Origin: Macrobrachium rosenbergii
Lineage: Eukaryota; Arthropoda; Malacostraca; Decapoda; Palaemonidae
Assembly (NCBI RefSeq): GCF_040412425.1
Contig: NC_089781.1
Span: 52,689,727-52,753,726 of the forward strand
DNA: 64,000 nt
Direction: 5' to 3'
Shown: one piece after another, positions 44,182 to 55,863 of the stretch
Numbering within the stretch: the stretch's first letter is position 1
How the letters are laid out: each line of letters starts with the position of its first letter
Translations under genes and position numbers: made by a program
Notes under the pieces: generated by a model
Told to the model about the DNA's origin: nothing
Databases searched by the model: none
Seen by the model: only the letters and a program-made list of their open reading frames with translations

Positions 44182-45455
44182 CTATTTTTTGGGCTTGGTG
44201 GAAGGCTCTTTGAATGGAGCCTTCTCATTTACTCTCTTTTGTTTATGAGTATTATCAGGAGATGATTTGGAAAGGACTAGTCTTGACATATTTGGTTTCC
44301 CTTTCTTGTCAATTTGTTTAAATTCAGGCTGGAGTTCTTGCATCGAGCTTACTACTTCGTAACTGTTACTAAGTGATGCATGTTTAATTGGAGGAGAGGA
44401 TGAGGGGGAACGTCTCCTCTTTTGGTGATTTTGCTCCTCAGTCCCCTTTAAATCAGGCAGAGACTCTGCCTGAGACAATTCCAAGGTGGTTGGGTTAAGT
44501 GCTATCCTCTCCTCCTTGGAGGCTTGTGCTCTAGCCTCAACAGGCCGAGCACCTGACCCAGATGGCTGGGCCACTACCACAGGGGTTGATGCACCTACTA
44601 CTTTAGAAAGTGCTGCCACTGCACCCCTAGTGGTAGATAGGGGTTGTGGCTTAAGAACTTGAACATAGCTCCTAGGTTGCTGTCTTAATTGTCTTTTTGA
44701 AAAACCGATACTTATATGCTCTGCATTGAATTTATTTAGTGCAGACAGTTCAAATTTGTAAATTTCACAATTTTTGTTATTGGATTTATGTTCCAGTTGA
44801 CAATTAACACATTTTGCTTTTCTATGACATTCATCATCATGGTGGACACCAGAGCAATTTATACAAATTTTAGCATTTTCGTAGTTTTTTGATGGGTGGC
44901 CAAACTTAAAGGAATGATAGCGCTGCATTGGTCTCTGCTGGAAAGGACGTACTCGTACCCTTTCATTTTCAAATATGACATGAGAAGGTACTTCAGAGTC
45001 TACAAAGGTTAAAATGATCATGTTGGCAATAGCTGCCTTTTTTACTCTCCAAACTGAAGCGGGACTCATTTCTAGAATTTCTTCTTCTGTCGTGTCATAA
45101 AGCTTAAATGAGGCTTGATCTTCGTAATGATTTCATCATTTTTTATGTCCAACAAGGTCAGTATGTATGCTTGGGTTGTGGATTTGGCATGAATAAGAAT
45201 GTTCTTCCCAAAACGAGAAATATTACCACTCTTTATTCCTCCTACCTTTTTCGGAAGAAACCTGCAAAATTTATAGTAGTTATAATTTTCTTCCTTGGCT
45301 GAAGCTACCAGCCACATAGGAGGTTTAGGAGTCCTTACTTCTGCATTCTGATTTCTCTCTGGTTTATCCTGAGCCCATTTAGATGGCACATAAACAACCA
45401 TGCCTTTGGGAACTTTGTTTGTTAAGGTTTGACCTATTTGTACGGCACTTATCAT
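44182..45455 (-). pseudogene. ORF1 (gag-like) of I/Nimb-type LINE
   Basis: The start is the ATG at 45453-45455 (MISAVQIGQTLTNK). The region near 45330-45130 resembles the RNA-binding-like fold of I-type ORF1 (NYYKFCRFLPKKVGG). A one-base frameshift near 45070 joins it to EEEILEMSPASVWRVKKA and VRVRPFQQRPMQRYHSF. The knuckles follow: CINCSGVHHDDEC and CVNCQLEHKSNNKNC, each C-x2-C-x4-H-x-C type. The C-terminal 150 residues are Ser/Pro/Lys-rich. ORF1 binds the element RNA. Confidence 0.8.
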
Positions 45456-45599
45456 CTACTAGCCTTTAGAGCCTCATCATGGCTACTTATAGGGCTGCCT
45501 CTAGAGTTGATAACAAACATAATTTTTCTTTTTAGCTCACAGTAACTTAAGTTACCAAAAGTATTGTAGCTACTTTTGATGCATCACAGCTGAACGGTT

Positions 45600-46765
45600 A
45601 GCCCAAGAGTTTCATGTATATTTAGGTAAGTTTTCTTCTTCAAATTTACTTAATTCCTATGATTTTGTAAGTAGAATTAGGAACGTGGGTAGCTGTCCAA
45701 GAAAAATAGTCAATCTAGATGCAACTACCAATTCACAAATGCTCCTTGGAATTTGTTATACACTATCTTTGTAAGAAAAAAGATGGGGGTGTTTTTATTC
45801 CTCTCATTCCTATAGAACCTTTCTTACAACTTATCAAGTTGTGTATCAACAATACAGTTTTTACCTTTGATTTTGGGGATTTGAAACAAAAATTTAATGT
45901 AACCACAGGTTCCTTCTAAGTCCCACATTAGCCAATTCATGCCTGGAATTAACTGCACTGGAATTCATTTTCAATTGCCCTGAAAATATGAGGCCTTTAG
46001 TTTGGTTTAGGTATGTAGATGATGTTTTCATCATTTATCGGAAAGACAGAGATAGTTCTGATGATTTCTGAAATTATGTTAGTAGTCTAGTTCCTTTGAT
46101 GAAGTTCACTGTAGAATACAAAAATAATAAGAGTTTACCTTTTCTAGATGTAGTAGTGCACCATAATCCAATTCCCTTTGGTTCTCATTTGAAGTATATT
46201 GCAAGCTGACTAATTCAGAAATGTACATTTATTATTTTTCCTATCATAGTTTCAATGTAAAATCTCGTGTAATGATGAATCTAGTTTCTTGAGTCCTTAG
46301 AATTTGTGACTTTTGTTACATTGATAAAGAATTTGAACATGTAACATCAGTTTTCCTTGAATTGGGTCACCCAAACATTTTATCACCAAAGTATTTTCTA
46401 GAGAAAATAGTAATTATTACAATTCTAAAAATAAAGATAGATCCCATTTCATAAACACACTAGTCCTTCCATATCATAAGTCATCATCTCCAGTAAAGCA
46501 ATTTATGGCAAGTCAGTAGGAGTAAATGGGAGAATTATCTTAGCAATAAGAATATGTTTTTTTCTATTCCTTGCAAAGATTGTGATAGCAAATATCATGG
46601 GAAAACGGGTAGAAGCCTTCCTGTTAGCTTGGAAGAGCGCAGGTATGACTGTAGTATAGGATCCAAGAAAAAGTACAGTATAGTATCATAAATTTAGATC
46701 ACAGAACAGATTGGTTGAATGCTGATACACTTACTGAAGTAGTTGCATAAGTAGGGTTGTATAAG
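45600..46765 (+). pseudogene. Penelope-like element: RT and GIY-YIG endonuclease remnant
   Basis: Pieces in three frames are collinear with Penelope-like proteins: SYDFVSRIRNVGSCPRKIV near 45655, GVFIPLIPIEPFLQLIKLC, NNTVFTFDFGDLKQKF, then PLVWFRYVDDVFIIYRKDRD with the active-site YVDD at 46008-46022. LPFLDVVVHHNP follows, and near 46560 FSIPCKDCDSKYHGKTGRSL. The last is the GIY-YIG nuclease signature of Penelope-like elements (usually Y-x-I-P-C-x-x-C-x-x-x-Y-I-G-E-T-G-R). At least six frameshifts or stops make it inactive. Termini are not resolved. Confidence 0.85.
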
Positions 46766-47208
46766 GTGCCCTTATAAACTTCATGAATACTGTTGACAAC
46801 AACCAATCTTTTACTCAGAAAGATCTTTTTACCAATGAAATGATTTGCATACCGGGCAAAATAAATTTTAATGCTTTTTCTATTGCTCCTCCTGCTGTCG
46901 CTGCATTTTTCTCCCTACACAGGCATCAGGAGACAAGAGTACTGCTTCAAGAACCAGTGAACAGCTGCAGGGATGAAGACAACAAACAAAAATGCTAACC
47001 TCCACTATGCTAGTCTATGATAATTCTGGAGAATTGCTTGCAGATCAGCAAGTTACTTTAGAGGGAAAATAAGCTGTCTTTCCACTTGTTTTTCTTCTCT
47101 TACAAAAAGTTTTCTTTAATGCATGCTCAATTCTTCAATTTAGTAAGGCTGAAGAGTCCCTCTAATCAGGTTCGTGGGAAGCTTCCACATGAGCGATAAT
47201 GTAGATGC

Positions 47209-47213
<5 letters not shown>
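46766..47213. other. No gene recognised
   Basis: About 450 bp between the Penelope-like remnant and the (CA)n tract. The ORF at 46783-46998 has no motif; it may be the decayed 3' end of the Penelope-like element. Confidence 0.4.

Positions 47214-47279
<66 letters not shown>
47214..47279. repeat. (CA)n then (AT)n compound microsatellite
   Basis: About 22 CA units followed by about ten AT units, immediately left of the satellite array. Confidence 0.95.
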
Positions 47280-47280
47280 A

Positions 47281-49135
47281 TCATGAAGCTACAAATGTTG
47301 CTTAATATCAAATTCACGCTACCTCGGGAATAACTCCGATGGGGAATTATCACCGTAGGGGGAATTTATAAGTGATAAATGGGTTGGCACTGCTGGGTCT
47401 CGATCCCTCGAAACAGATACTTATCCAGCGACTCCAGTCGACAGTCTGCCCACCGAGCCATCAAGAGAGGTATAAGTTAATGCCAAGTCTGCTGTACTTG
47501 TTTACCCGTCGAGAGAGGGGAAATTATACTTAGCTTCGGCATTAACCCGCCTCCACCATGATAGTTCATTGGTACGTTTGGAACACGCAGCACTTATTAT
47601 GAAATTTTTTATCACACCGTGATTTATATACAATCACATGAAGCTACAAATGTCGCTTAATATCAAATTCACGCTACCTCGGGAATATCCCCGATGGGGA
47701 ATTATCACCGAAGGGGAATTTATAAGTGATAAATGGATTGGTACTGTCGGGTCTCGATCCCTCGACATAGATACTTATCCAGAGACTCCAGTCGACGGTC
47801 TACCCACTGAATCATCAAGAGAGGTATAAGTTAATGCTGAGTCTGCTGTACCTGTTTACCTGTCGAGAGAGGGGAAATTATACTTAGCTTCAGCATTAAC
47901 CTGCCTCCACCAAGATAGTTCATTGGTACGTTTCAAACACGCAGCTCTTACTATGAAATTTTTTATGACACCGTGATTTATATACAATCATGGAGCTACA
48001 AATGTTGCTTAATATCAAATTCATGCTACCTCGGGAATATCCCCAATGGGGAATTATCACCGAAGGGGAATTTATAAGTGATGAATGGATTGGTACTGCC
48101 AGGTCTCGATCCCTCGACACAGATACTTATCCAGAGACTCCAATTGATGGTCTACCCACTGAGCCATCAAGAGAGGCATAAGTTAATGCCGAGTCTGCTG
48201 TACTTGTTTACCCATCGAGAGCGGGGAAATTATACTTAGCTTCGGCATTAACCCACCTCCACCATCATAGTTCATTGGTACGTTTGGAACATGCAGCTCT
48301 TATGAAATTTTTTATGACATCGTGATTTATATACAATCATGAAGCTACACACGTTGCTTAATATCAAATTCATGCTACCTTGGGAATATCCCTGATGGGG
48401 AATTATCATCGAAAGGGAATTTATAAGTGATAAATGGATTGGTACTGCTGGGTCTCGGTCCCACGACACAGATACTTATCCAGCAACTCCACTGAGCCAT
48501 CAAGAGATGTATAAGTTAATGCCGAGTCTCGACGGGGAAACAAGTACAGAAGACTCGGCCTTAACTTATACCTCTCTTGATGGCTCAGTGGGTAGACCAT
48601 CGACTGGAGTCGCTGGATAAGTATCTGTGTCGAGGGATCGAGACCCGGCAGTACCAATCCATTTATCACTTATAAATTCCCTTTCGATGATAATTCCCCA
48701 TCGGAGATATTCCCGAGGTAGCGTGAATTTGTTATTAAGCGACGTGTGTAGCTTCATGATTGTATATAAATCATGGTGTGATAAAAAATTTCATAATAAG
48801 AGCTGCGTGTTCCAAACGTACCAATGAACTATCATGGTGGAGGTGGGTTAATGCCGAAGCTAAGTATAATTTCCCCGCTCTCGACAGGTAAACAAGTACA
48901 GCAGACTTGGCATTAGCTTATACCTCTCTTGATGGCTCAGTGGGTAGACCGTCGACTGGAGTCGCTGGATAAGTATCTGTGTCAGGGGATCGAGACCCGA
49001 CAGTACCAATCCATTTATCACTTTTAAATTCCCCTTCGGTGATAATTCCCCATTGGGGATATTTCCGAAGTAGTGTGAATTTGATATTAAGTGACATTTG
49101 TAGCTTCATGATTGTATATGAATCACGGTGTGATA
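47281..49135. repeat. Satellite array, about 352-bp unit, with internal inversion
   Basis: The anchor GAAGCTAC occurs at 47285, 47640, 47993 and 48341 (spacing 355, about 352, about 349). The same sequence inverted (GTAGCTTCATG) occurs near 48749 and 49100 (spacing about 351). Orientation switches at 48513-48550 through a hairpin with arms AGTTAATGCCGAGTC and GACTCGGCCTTAACT around about 22 bp. Units 1-3 are complete, unit 4 is truncated at the switch, and the two inverted units are one complete and one partial. ORFs of about 63 codons in each unit are by-products. Confidence 0.9.
48575..48655 (+). other. tRNA-like segment in satellite unit (representative copy)
   Basis: On the + strand of the inverted units the sequence has TGATGGCTCAGTGGGTAG (A-box-like) and, about 50 bp later, GGGATCGAGACCC (B-box-like), the spacing of a pol III internal promoter. 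The same segment is on the minus strand of units 1-3 and on the + strand near 48930-49005. It does not fold into a canonical tRNA by eye, so it is tRNA-derived, as in SINEs. Confidence 0.6.
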
Positions 49136-49156
49136 AAAAAAAATTTTCATGTATAT

Positions 49157-49757
<601 letters not shown>

Positions 49758-49763
49758 TATATT

Positions 49764-50129
49764 TGTAAATTCCCTGCTCAGTGGGTTTTCCATGGTGAAC
49801 CTCCCATTTTCTCACGGTGCCTTTCTACAAGCCTGGGTCACGCTAAACAGCTACATTTTTATCTATGTAAATATGTATCTATTACTGGTTTAGTTATGCC
49901 TGTTTACTTTGTACATGTGTCAGAGTATTATTGTGTCAATTCTTGTAATTTAACTTTTCCATTATTTGTATTTACCTGTCCTTTGTCACATTAAGAACAA
50001 TTGACCTCGGGTCACCTGCATCCTATTGTATGCCTTTGTATGATGTCCGCACGCCGCTTTATAAGCAGCCTGCTTTCCTAATAAACCAGCAGTACATGTC
50101 CACCTGCTCATTATTTTGCACCTCTTATA
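49764..50129 (+). repeat. 5' LTR of CsRn1-like element E5
   Basis: TGTAAATTCCCTGCTCAGTG to GCACCTCTTATA, about 366 bp. It matches 54397-54555 plus 62909-63119, where a BEL element splits the partner. AATAAA occurs near 50081. ATATT before it (49759-49763) is repeated at 63120-63124. Confidence 0.88.
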
Positions 50130-50130
50130 G

Positions 50131-50140
50131 TGGTGACCCT
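50131..50140 (+). promoter_or_regulatory. Primer-binding site of E5, tRNA-Trp-like
   Basis: TGGTGACCCTGG follows the LTR. The first nine bases match the complement of the tRNA-Trp 3' end used by CsRn1-group elements. Confidence 0.6.
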
Positions 50141-50357
50141 GGAGTGGTTCCCGGAGCCATTAGCGGGCTCATACGGCGACCTAGTCTTGGCTCCATGAAC
50201 TACCCCATGCCCCTAACGGACTAAAAACGGAGCTTTAACAAAGCGTTCGGGCGTGCTGACTCTCGTCGGCAGATCACCAGCGTCATTAATGGACCCACAC
50301 AGCGCGCTCCTAAGTGCGTATTGACGCGAGTAACCCACTCCAAGTAAGAGGGTAATA

Positions 50358-51095
50358 GTGAGTATGGACGCGGACATTCCCTCCCACATACAATTAACCA
50401 CAAACTTTGCAGACTCGGATATCTCCCTCATGCACAACCCACCCGCGCCCTTCCCTACACCAAGGCTCACGCGCTCCTCCACGCCGATACCCGCTCCCCG
50501 CGCGCTGCCTATCCTGACGGAAAAAACTAAGTCCACCCTTGGTAAAACTGCTGCCCTTCACGCACAGCAACCCGTCATCATGGCTCTACAGGGTCGAGGA
50601 GCAGTTCAGGCTGGCAGGACTTACTGATGAGGTGCGGCAGGCAGACTCCGTGATCAACGCCCTCTTGGAAGAGGTCTACAGGAAGCTCGTCCTGTGGGTG
50701 TCTGCCACACGTCCCGTCACCTACAAAATTTGAAAACCTCTCTCGTCGAGACTTGCTCCCTGCCAGTCTCCGAGAGGGCCGCCCGCGCCCTTGACCTCGT
50801 GAACAACCCTCGACACAACCAGAACCCCCTGGAGACTTGGGGCATGATCCAGGACCTCCTCACCCTTCCCGAGACGGACAGCAGTGGCAGGCAGTCGGAG
50901 ATAAGCCTGTCACAGGAGATCTTCCTCCGTCAGCTCCTCCCAGAGGTTCGGACCCAGATCCTCGAGCCTTATACAGTGCCGCTCGGGGACCTGATCAGGA
51001 CGGCGCAGCAGCTAACGGACTCCACAAGGGCAGCGAAGTGGGCATCCACACCTGTACACCCCATCAACTCCCTCCAGCTGGAGGAAAGTGCTTAG
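50358..51095 (+). pseudogene. gag of E5
   Basis: The start MSMDADIPSHIQL lies about 230 bp after the PBS. A frameshift near 50550-50590 leads to KLLPFTHSNPSSWLYRVEEQ and FRLAGLTDEVRQADSVINAL, the capsid core of CsRn1-type gag. Another shift near 50725 gives DLVNNPRHNQNPLETWGMIQ, then LSQEIFLRQLLPEVRTQIL, ending at 51095. No zinc knuckle is visible. GC content is far higher than the surroundings. Confidence 0.78.
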
Positions 51096-51216
51096 GAGGA
51101 GATAAGCGCCATCACCAGGCGGCGGCCAAGAAGCACCCAATACTACCACCAGCGGTTCGGCAAGGACGCCAGGACTGCCAACCCCTGATCTTTCACCCAT
51201 CCAAAAAACGGGGCAG

Positions 51217-51830
51217 GTGGTGGCCAACAGAACAAAGCGCCTTGGCAGCAGAGGAACCAGGAGCCCAAAACCAGTAGGTTTTTACGTCTACGGCACCATC
51301 TCCGGCAGGATGATGCTGGTCAACACTGGGACTGTACGATCAGTGTTCCCGTCATCCAGAGAGGACATAAACGCCCGCGGACCCGGCTGCCTCCCTGACG
51401 GCTGCCAACGGGTCCCCCAACCTTTCCTATGGTGCCAGGCTCCTGTCAATTTCCATCCTTGGCTGGAGGTACAGTTGGAACTTCATTGTCACAGACATGA
51501 ATACCCCTCTCCTGGGCACAGGCTTCCTCACCCACTTCGGTCTGGCAGTCAATGTCGGTCACAAGCACCTGTTGGATACCGACTCCTGCCAGTCCCTCCC
51601 CCTGGCGACGGGCCCCAGCGCGCCCACCATCTACTCCATCGCCCCGCACCAGTACGCCCAGTTGCTGAAGGAGTTCCCCGACGTCTTCAAACCTGAACTG
51701 CGCCAGGTGCCCGGGGCCCCCGCAAAGCACGGAATTTACCACCACATTAAAACAAAGAGCCCCAACGCACACAAAGTTCTGGAGGCTCCCCCCTCTGCGC
51801 CTTCAGGAGGCCAAGGACGCTTTCACTGAG
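51217..51830 (+). pseudogene. Protease and RT lead-in of E5
   Basis: GFYVYGTISGRMMLVNTGTV is the protease active-site strand with N-T-G where D-T-G is expected. The frame then shifts. The ORF from 51497 gives MNTPLLGTGFLTHFGLAVNV, the end of the protease fold, then LLKEFPDVFKPELRQVPG and KHGIYHHIKTKSPNAHKV, the segment before RT fingers. Confidence 0.8.
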
Positions 51831-52330
51831 ATGGAGTGTATGGGCATATGCAGGAAGGCCTCCGGCCCGTGGGCCTCTCCCCTCCACATGGTGCAGAAAC
51901 CGGACGGCTCCTAGAGACCCTGCTGCGACTACAGGCGGCTCACCCTCACAACTGAACCAGACCATTACCCACTTCCAAACATGCAGGATCTCACGGCCTC
52001 CTTTCATGGGGCCAAAATATTTTCTAAACTAGACCTTTTGAAGTCATAGTTTCAGGTACCAGTTGCTCCAGAGGACATCCCCAAAACAACCATCATCATG
52101 CCCTTCGGGTCCTACGTCTTCGCCTTCTCCACCTTCAACCTTAGGAACGTGGGGGCAACCTTCCAAAGGCTAATGGACAGCATCCTGGGGGACCTGAACT
52201 TCTGCGTCTGTTATGTAGATGACATTCTAATTTTTTTCCAGATCCCCCAAAGAACACCTGCGGCACATCCGAAAGGTCCTGCAGCGCCTGCAGGAGAATG
52301 GCCTCGTCATCAGGTTTGATAAATGCACCT
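51770..52330 (+). pseudogene. Reverse transcriptase of E5
   Basis: In three frames: WASPLHMVQKPDGS, a TAG (51912-51914), CDYRRLTLTTEPDHYPLPNM, AKIFSKLDLLKS, a TAG near 52047, FQVPVAPEDIPKTTIIMPFG, SYVFAFSTFNLRNVGATFQR and the intact active site CYVDDILIFFQ. A frameshift follows at about 52240. Confidence 0.85.
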
Positions 52331-53338
52331 TCAGCGCCGAAAGAGTCAACTTCCTGGGCCACGAGATATCCCCGGGGACATCCGTCCACTCGCGTCGAAG
52401 GTCGCAGCCATTACTAGGTTCCCCAACCCTACCTCCGTCAAGGCCGTACAAGAATTCCTCAGGATGGTCACTACTACAGGAGGTTCATCACCAGGGTCGC
52501 GCACACCATGGCCCCATGACGGAGATCCTGAAGGGCCACCGAAGACCTTAGTTTGGGGACCCGACCCAGCAGGCCTTTTCCCTGACGAAGGCTGCCCTCG
52601 CCGAACAACCGCCTTGGCCCACCAGGACCCCAACACCCCCTCCAGCTGGCGCACGGACGCCAGCAAGCGTCGTCTGTGGGGCCGATCTTGGAGCAGGTTG
52701 TCGCCGGAGTCCCCCAGCCCATTGCCTTCTTCAGCAGGAAGTTCAGCCCCGCAGAGTCCCACTACAGCACCTTCGACAGGGAACTCTGCACAGTGTATCG
52801 GGTGGTACGTCACTTCAAGTTCCTCCTGGAGAGTACACCCTTCACAATCTGGACGGACCACCAGGTGCTGGTCCACGCCTTCACAAAGCAGGGGGACGCA
52901 TGGTCTTCCAGGCAGCAGCGACATCTCGCGGCCATCGTGGAGTTCACCTGCACAATCAAGTACCTCCCCGGCAGGAGGAACCCTGTAGTGGACGCCCTCT
53001 CAAGGATTGAGCTCAACACAGTGCAGCTCGGGATTGACTACGAGGACCTCGCCTGGGAGCAGACCACCGACCCAGAAGTTCCAGCCTACCGCACCGCCAT
53101 CATGTCGCTCAAGTGGAAGGACATGCCCCTCGCCCCTAGGGAGCCAACCCTGCTGAGCGATGTAAGCACCGGCCAACCCCGCCCCCTGGTACCCGCCTCC
53201 CGCCGCCGTCTGGTGTTCGACATCATCCACGGGCTGTCCCACCCTTCCGGCAGGACGACGGCCAAGCTGTTGGCAGAGAAATTCATCTGGCACAGTATGC
53301 GGAAGGATGCGATGGCCTGGGCGGGACAGTGCATCTAG
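52323..53338 (+). pseudogene. RNase H and integrase zinc domain of E5
   Basis: After the RT thumb (HEISPGTSVHS-like reading near 52370), the frame 52676-53338 gives QPIAFFSRKFSPAESHYSTF, FDRELCTVYRVVRHFKF, FTIWTDHQVLVHAFTKQG and KYLPGRRNPVVDALSRIELN for RNase H. The first Asp block (RTDASKRRLWG) is in another frame at about 52655. The integrase zinc domain is FDIIHGLSHPSGRTTAKLL with GQCI and a TAG at 53336-53338 before CQTSK. Confidence 0.87.
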
Positions 53339-54137
53339 TGCCAGACCAGCAAGGTGGGGCGGCACACCGAGTCGGGGGTGGGCGAGTTTCCCCAGCCGGG
53401 GAGGCAGTTCGGACACATCCATGTAGACATGGTAGGCCCCCTTCCCCCATCAGGTGGGGCCAGATATCTCCTGACGATTGTCGACCGCTCCACCAGGTGG
53501 CCTGAAGCGGCGCCCATGCAAAGAGCCACCGCCAGTGCATGCCCCGAGGCCCTCCTCTCCAGCTGGATCAGCCAGTTCGGTGTCTCGGACCACATAACCA
53601 CCAACAGGGGACCTGCTTTCCTGTCCGAGCTGTGGTCCGCCCTGGCATGCCTGCTGGGGACCTCTCACCACACCACCACCGCCTACAACCCTGCAGCCAA
53701 TGGAGTGGTGAAAAGATTCCACAGGTCCCTGAAGTCGTCCCTCATGTTCCGCTGCACTGCCGAGGATTGGAAGTACCAGCTGCCTTGGGTCCTCCTCGGG
53801 CTGAGGACCGCCCCCAGAGCCAACGGCGACCCGTCCACAGCAGAGAAGGTCTACGGGGAGCCCCTTGTTGTCCTGGGCGAACTCATCACGGGAGATCGCC
53901 ACAACCTGTCAGTCCAGAGGCTCCGGGAAGTTCGTCCCCTGCCAGTGGATGTATACTGATAGGTCAACACCTTTCACGCCTCCTGGCCTGTCCTCCACCA
54001 CCCACGTCTTCGTCAGGAACGACGCCGTCCGCCCACCCTTAACCAGGCCCTACAAGGGGTCCTTCCGCGTGCTGAAGCGGAACACCAAAGCATTCCGGCT
54101 GGCCATGCAATGGAAGGACAGACTGGGTGTCTGTTAA
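53339..54137 (+). pseudogene. Integrase core and C-terminal domain of E5
   Basis: FGHIHVDMVGPLPPSGG has the first Asp. HITTNRGPAFLSELWSAL has Asn where the second Asp is expected, and NGVVKRFHRSLKSSLM has Lys where the Glu is expected. PWVLLGLRTAPRANGDPSTA is the normal tail motif. The C-terminal module PPLTRPYKGSFRVLKRN closes in another frame, with a Pro-rich tail to about 54400. Two of three catalytic acids are changed, so this integrase is dead independently of its stops. Confidence 0.87.
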
Positions 54138-54383
54138 CGCCTCAAGCCCGCCCTGTTGGAGGAAGTTGTTGACGATACCATGCAGCGCCCTCTGCAGAGA
54201 CTGTCGCCCCCAGCAGCCAGCCCAACCCAAAAGAAAGTTGCGGGGCCACCCCCGGAAGCACCCTGGCAGTGCCTCAGCCAGCCGCTCCCACTCACACCGC
54301 ACCCCCCAGCTGACCTCGCAGAGCCGGGGCACTCTCCAACAGCCCAACAGATACCTGGATTGATCAGACATTACCCATGTCTT

Positions 54384-54396
54384 GCGGGGGGAGTAT
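54384..54396 (+). promoter_or_regulatory. Polypurine tract of E5
   Basis: GCGGGGGGAGTAT lies directly before the 3' LTR; E3 has a very similar tract (GGGGGGAGTAT). Confidence 0.75.
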
Positions 54397-54555
54397 TGTA
54401 AAGTCCCCGCTCAGTGGGTTTTCTATGGTGAACCTCCCATTTTCTACGGTGCCTTCTTACAAGCCTGGGTCACGCTAAACAACCACATTTTTATCTGTGT
54501 AAATACATATCTATTACTGATTTATTTATGCTTGTTTACTTTGTACATGTGTCAG
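54397..54555 (+). repeat. 3' LTR of E5, left part
   Basis: Collinear with 49764-49923. Broken at GTGTCAG by BEL-2, and continues at 62909. Confidence 0.88.
54551..54555 (+). repeat. Left target duplication of BEL-2
   Basis: GTCAG, identical to 62904-62908; the intact E5 5' LTR has GTCAG once at the equivalent place. Confidence 0.88.
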
Positions 54556-55823
54556 TGTTGAAAAATAACACTGTCATTTTTTGTTTTCTGTTTCTATTTT
54601 TTTATAATATGGTAATTTGGTAAGTTTGTAAATGATTGTTTTTTATTTTTAACTTGCATTTTAAGTATTTAAATATTTTTTGTTTACATGAAATGATGAC
54701 AATTCCTTAATAAATTAAGATGGTTTGGGTCGTTGAAGAGATTTGCTGCTCGTTATACATTTCTTACAGAAAGGAGAAGTGGACGGCTTTTTATGAAAAT
54801 GAATGTATACAGTTCTTAGCCATCTTCACCAGTGACAACATTGGATTTACTTACCTCTTTATCGTCATGGTGAAAAAATAAGTGATCAGTACCATGGATC
54901 CGCATCTTACGTTACCTTCTGCTTGGAAGCCTTATCAAGAGCCAGCACAGCAATTGTGATTTGTTGCATTTACAAACAGCATACACGGACAGTATGGGTT
55001 GTGAGGTACGTCATCATTTTTAAAGGTCATCTAAATTTTATTATTTATAATCCATAGTTCATTTAATAATGAAAGTCCCTTGCTTTGCTTTTTAGCCCCC
55101 ACAAATAAATATACCCTTGGATAATATTTATATAATTTACAATTTTTATGGGATTGCCATATCATAATTTCCCAGTCATAGTTAAGAGATTCATTTTCTG
55201 CAGTTACTTTGTGCTGGTTAGATAATTAAGTGTTGTATCATATTTTGGTATTTTCTCATTTTGCCACTTTTATGTTAATTAGTCGTTTATTTACATTCGT
55301 TGTTTTTATTACTTAGGTGGTTATTCCTTCGGCCTTACTGTAATTTTGGCTTGTTGTATACAAGTAATATACTTAATATGCAAAGTGGACCATTGCCTTT
55401 AGGTAATTATTATTTTGGTAGTGTTAAGTGAAATCCATTATTGATACAATACATATATTTGAATGGCATTCCTGTGTTTAAATAATTTATTAGTGATTTC
55501 GATAGTTTAAATTACCATTTGAAGTGTAACTGATATTTGGTATTTTATATTTATCTAGGGGTTCTTGAAAATGGTAATTGGAAGTGGAGATGCTTGACCA
55601 TCGCTTTGACCTCCATTTAAGGCGATCATCTTCGACAGCAGCAACAACAGCATTGGTTTTAATTTGAGCAGCAATACACGAAACCATTTTATTATATCTT
55701 ATTCAATTTCTTAGTTGTTCTTTAATTAAAGTTTTTAAAGTTCATAATTTTATGAAGGTTTCATTAAAATAAGAAAATTGCTCTTTGTATTAATTTTCCA
55801 ATTACCTAGTAAATTTTTCGAGA
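54556..55823 (+). repeat. 5' LTR of BEL-2
   Basis: TGTTGAAAAATAACACTG to TTTTTCGAGA, 1268 bp, matched by 61621-62903. The internal edge is set by the PBS. The antisense ORF at 55490-55687 recurs in the other LTR only through LTR identity. Confidence 0.92.
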
Positions 55824-55836
55824 TGGCGCCCAACGT
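55824..55836 (+). promoter_or_regulatory. Primer-binding site of BEL-2, tRNA-Lys(CTT)-like
   Basis: TGGCGCCCAACGT, the first 13 bases of the BEL-1 PBS, directly after the LTR. Confidence 0.8.
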
Positions 55837-55863
55837 AAATATATTCGTGGCCAAGTAACGCGG

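Larger units (their letters stand above)
38865..45470 (-). mobile_element. RNase H-bearing LINE, I/Nimb type (about 6.6 kb, split by a DNA transposon)
   Basis: The minus strand carries ORF1 with gag-like zinc knuckles, then ORF2 with APE endonuclease, RT, RNase H and a C-terminal zinc motif, the layout of I-superfamily LINEs. The 3' end reads GGCGCTTGGTCTTTAAGACC then CATAATCAATCA, which resembles the short-repeat 3' ends of Nimb-like elements. I could not find a target duplication. The RT is interrupted by a TA-flanked transposon. Confidence 0.82.

Noticed and set aside
47638..48757. 63-codon ORFs repeated in each satellite unit
   Set aside because: They follow from the repeated DNA and cover the tRNA-like segment; several units break them.
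47281..49135. Regular repeats as a CRISPR array
   Set aside because: Units are about 352 bp and contiguous, without short repeats plus variable spacers; the context is eukaryotic.
51012..53902. Minus-strand ORFs across E5 up to 192 codons
   Set aside because: They are shadows of the plus-strand gag-pol; no domain could be recognised.
55490..55687. 65-codon antisense ORF in BEL-2 LTR, recurring at 62561-62758
   Set aside because: LTR duplication explains the conservation; no coding signal is visible.
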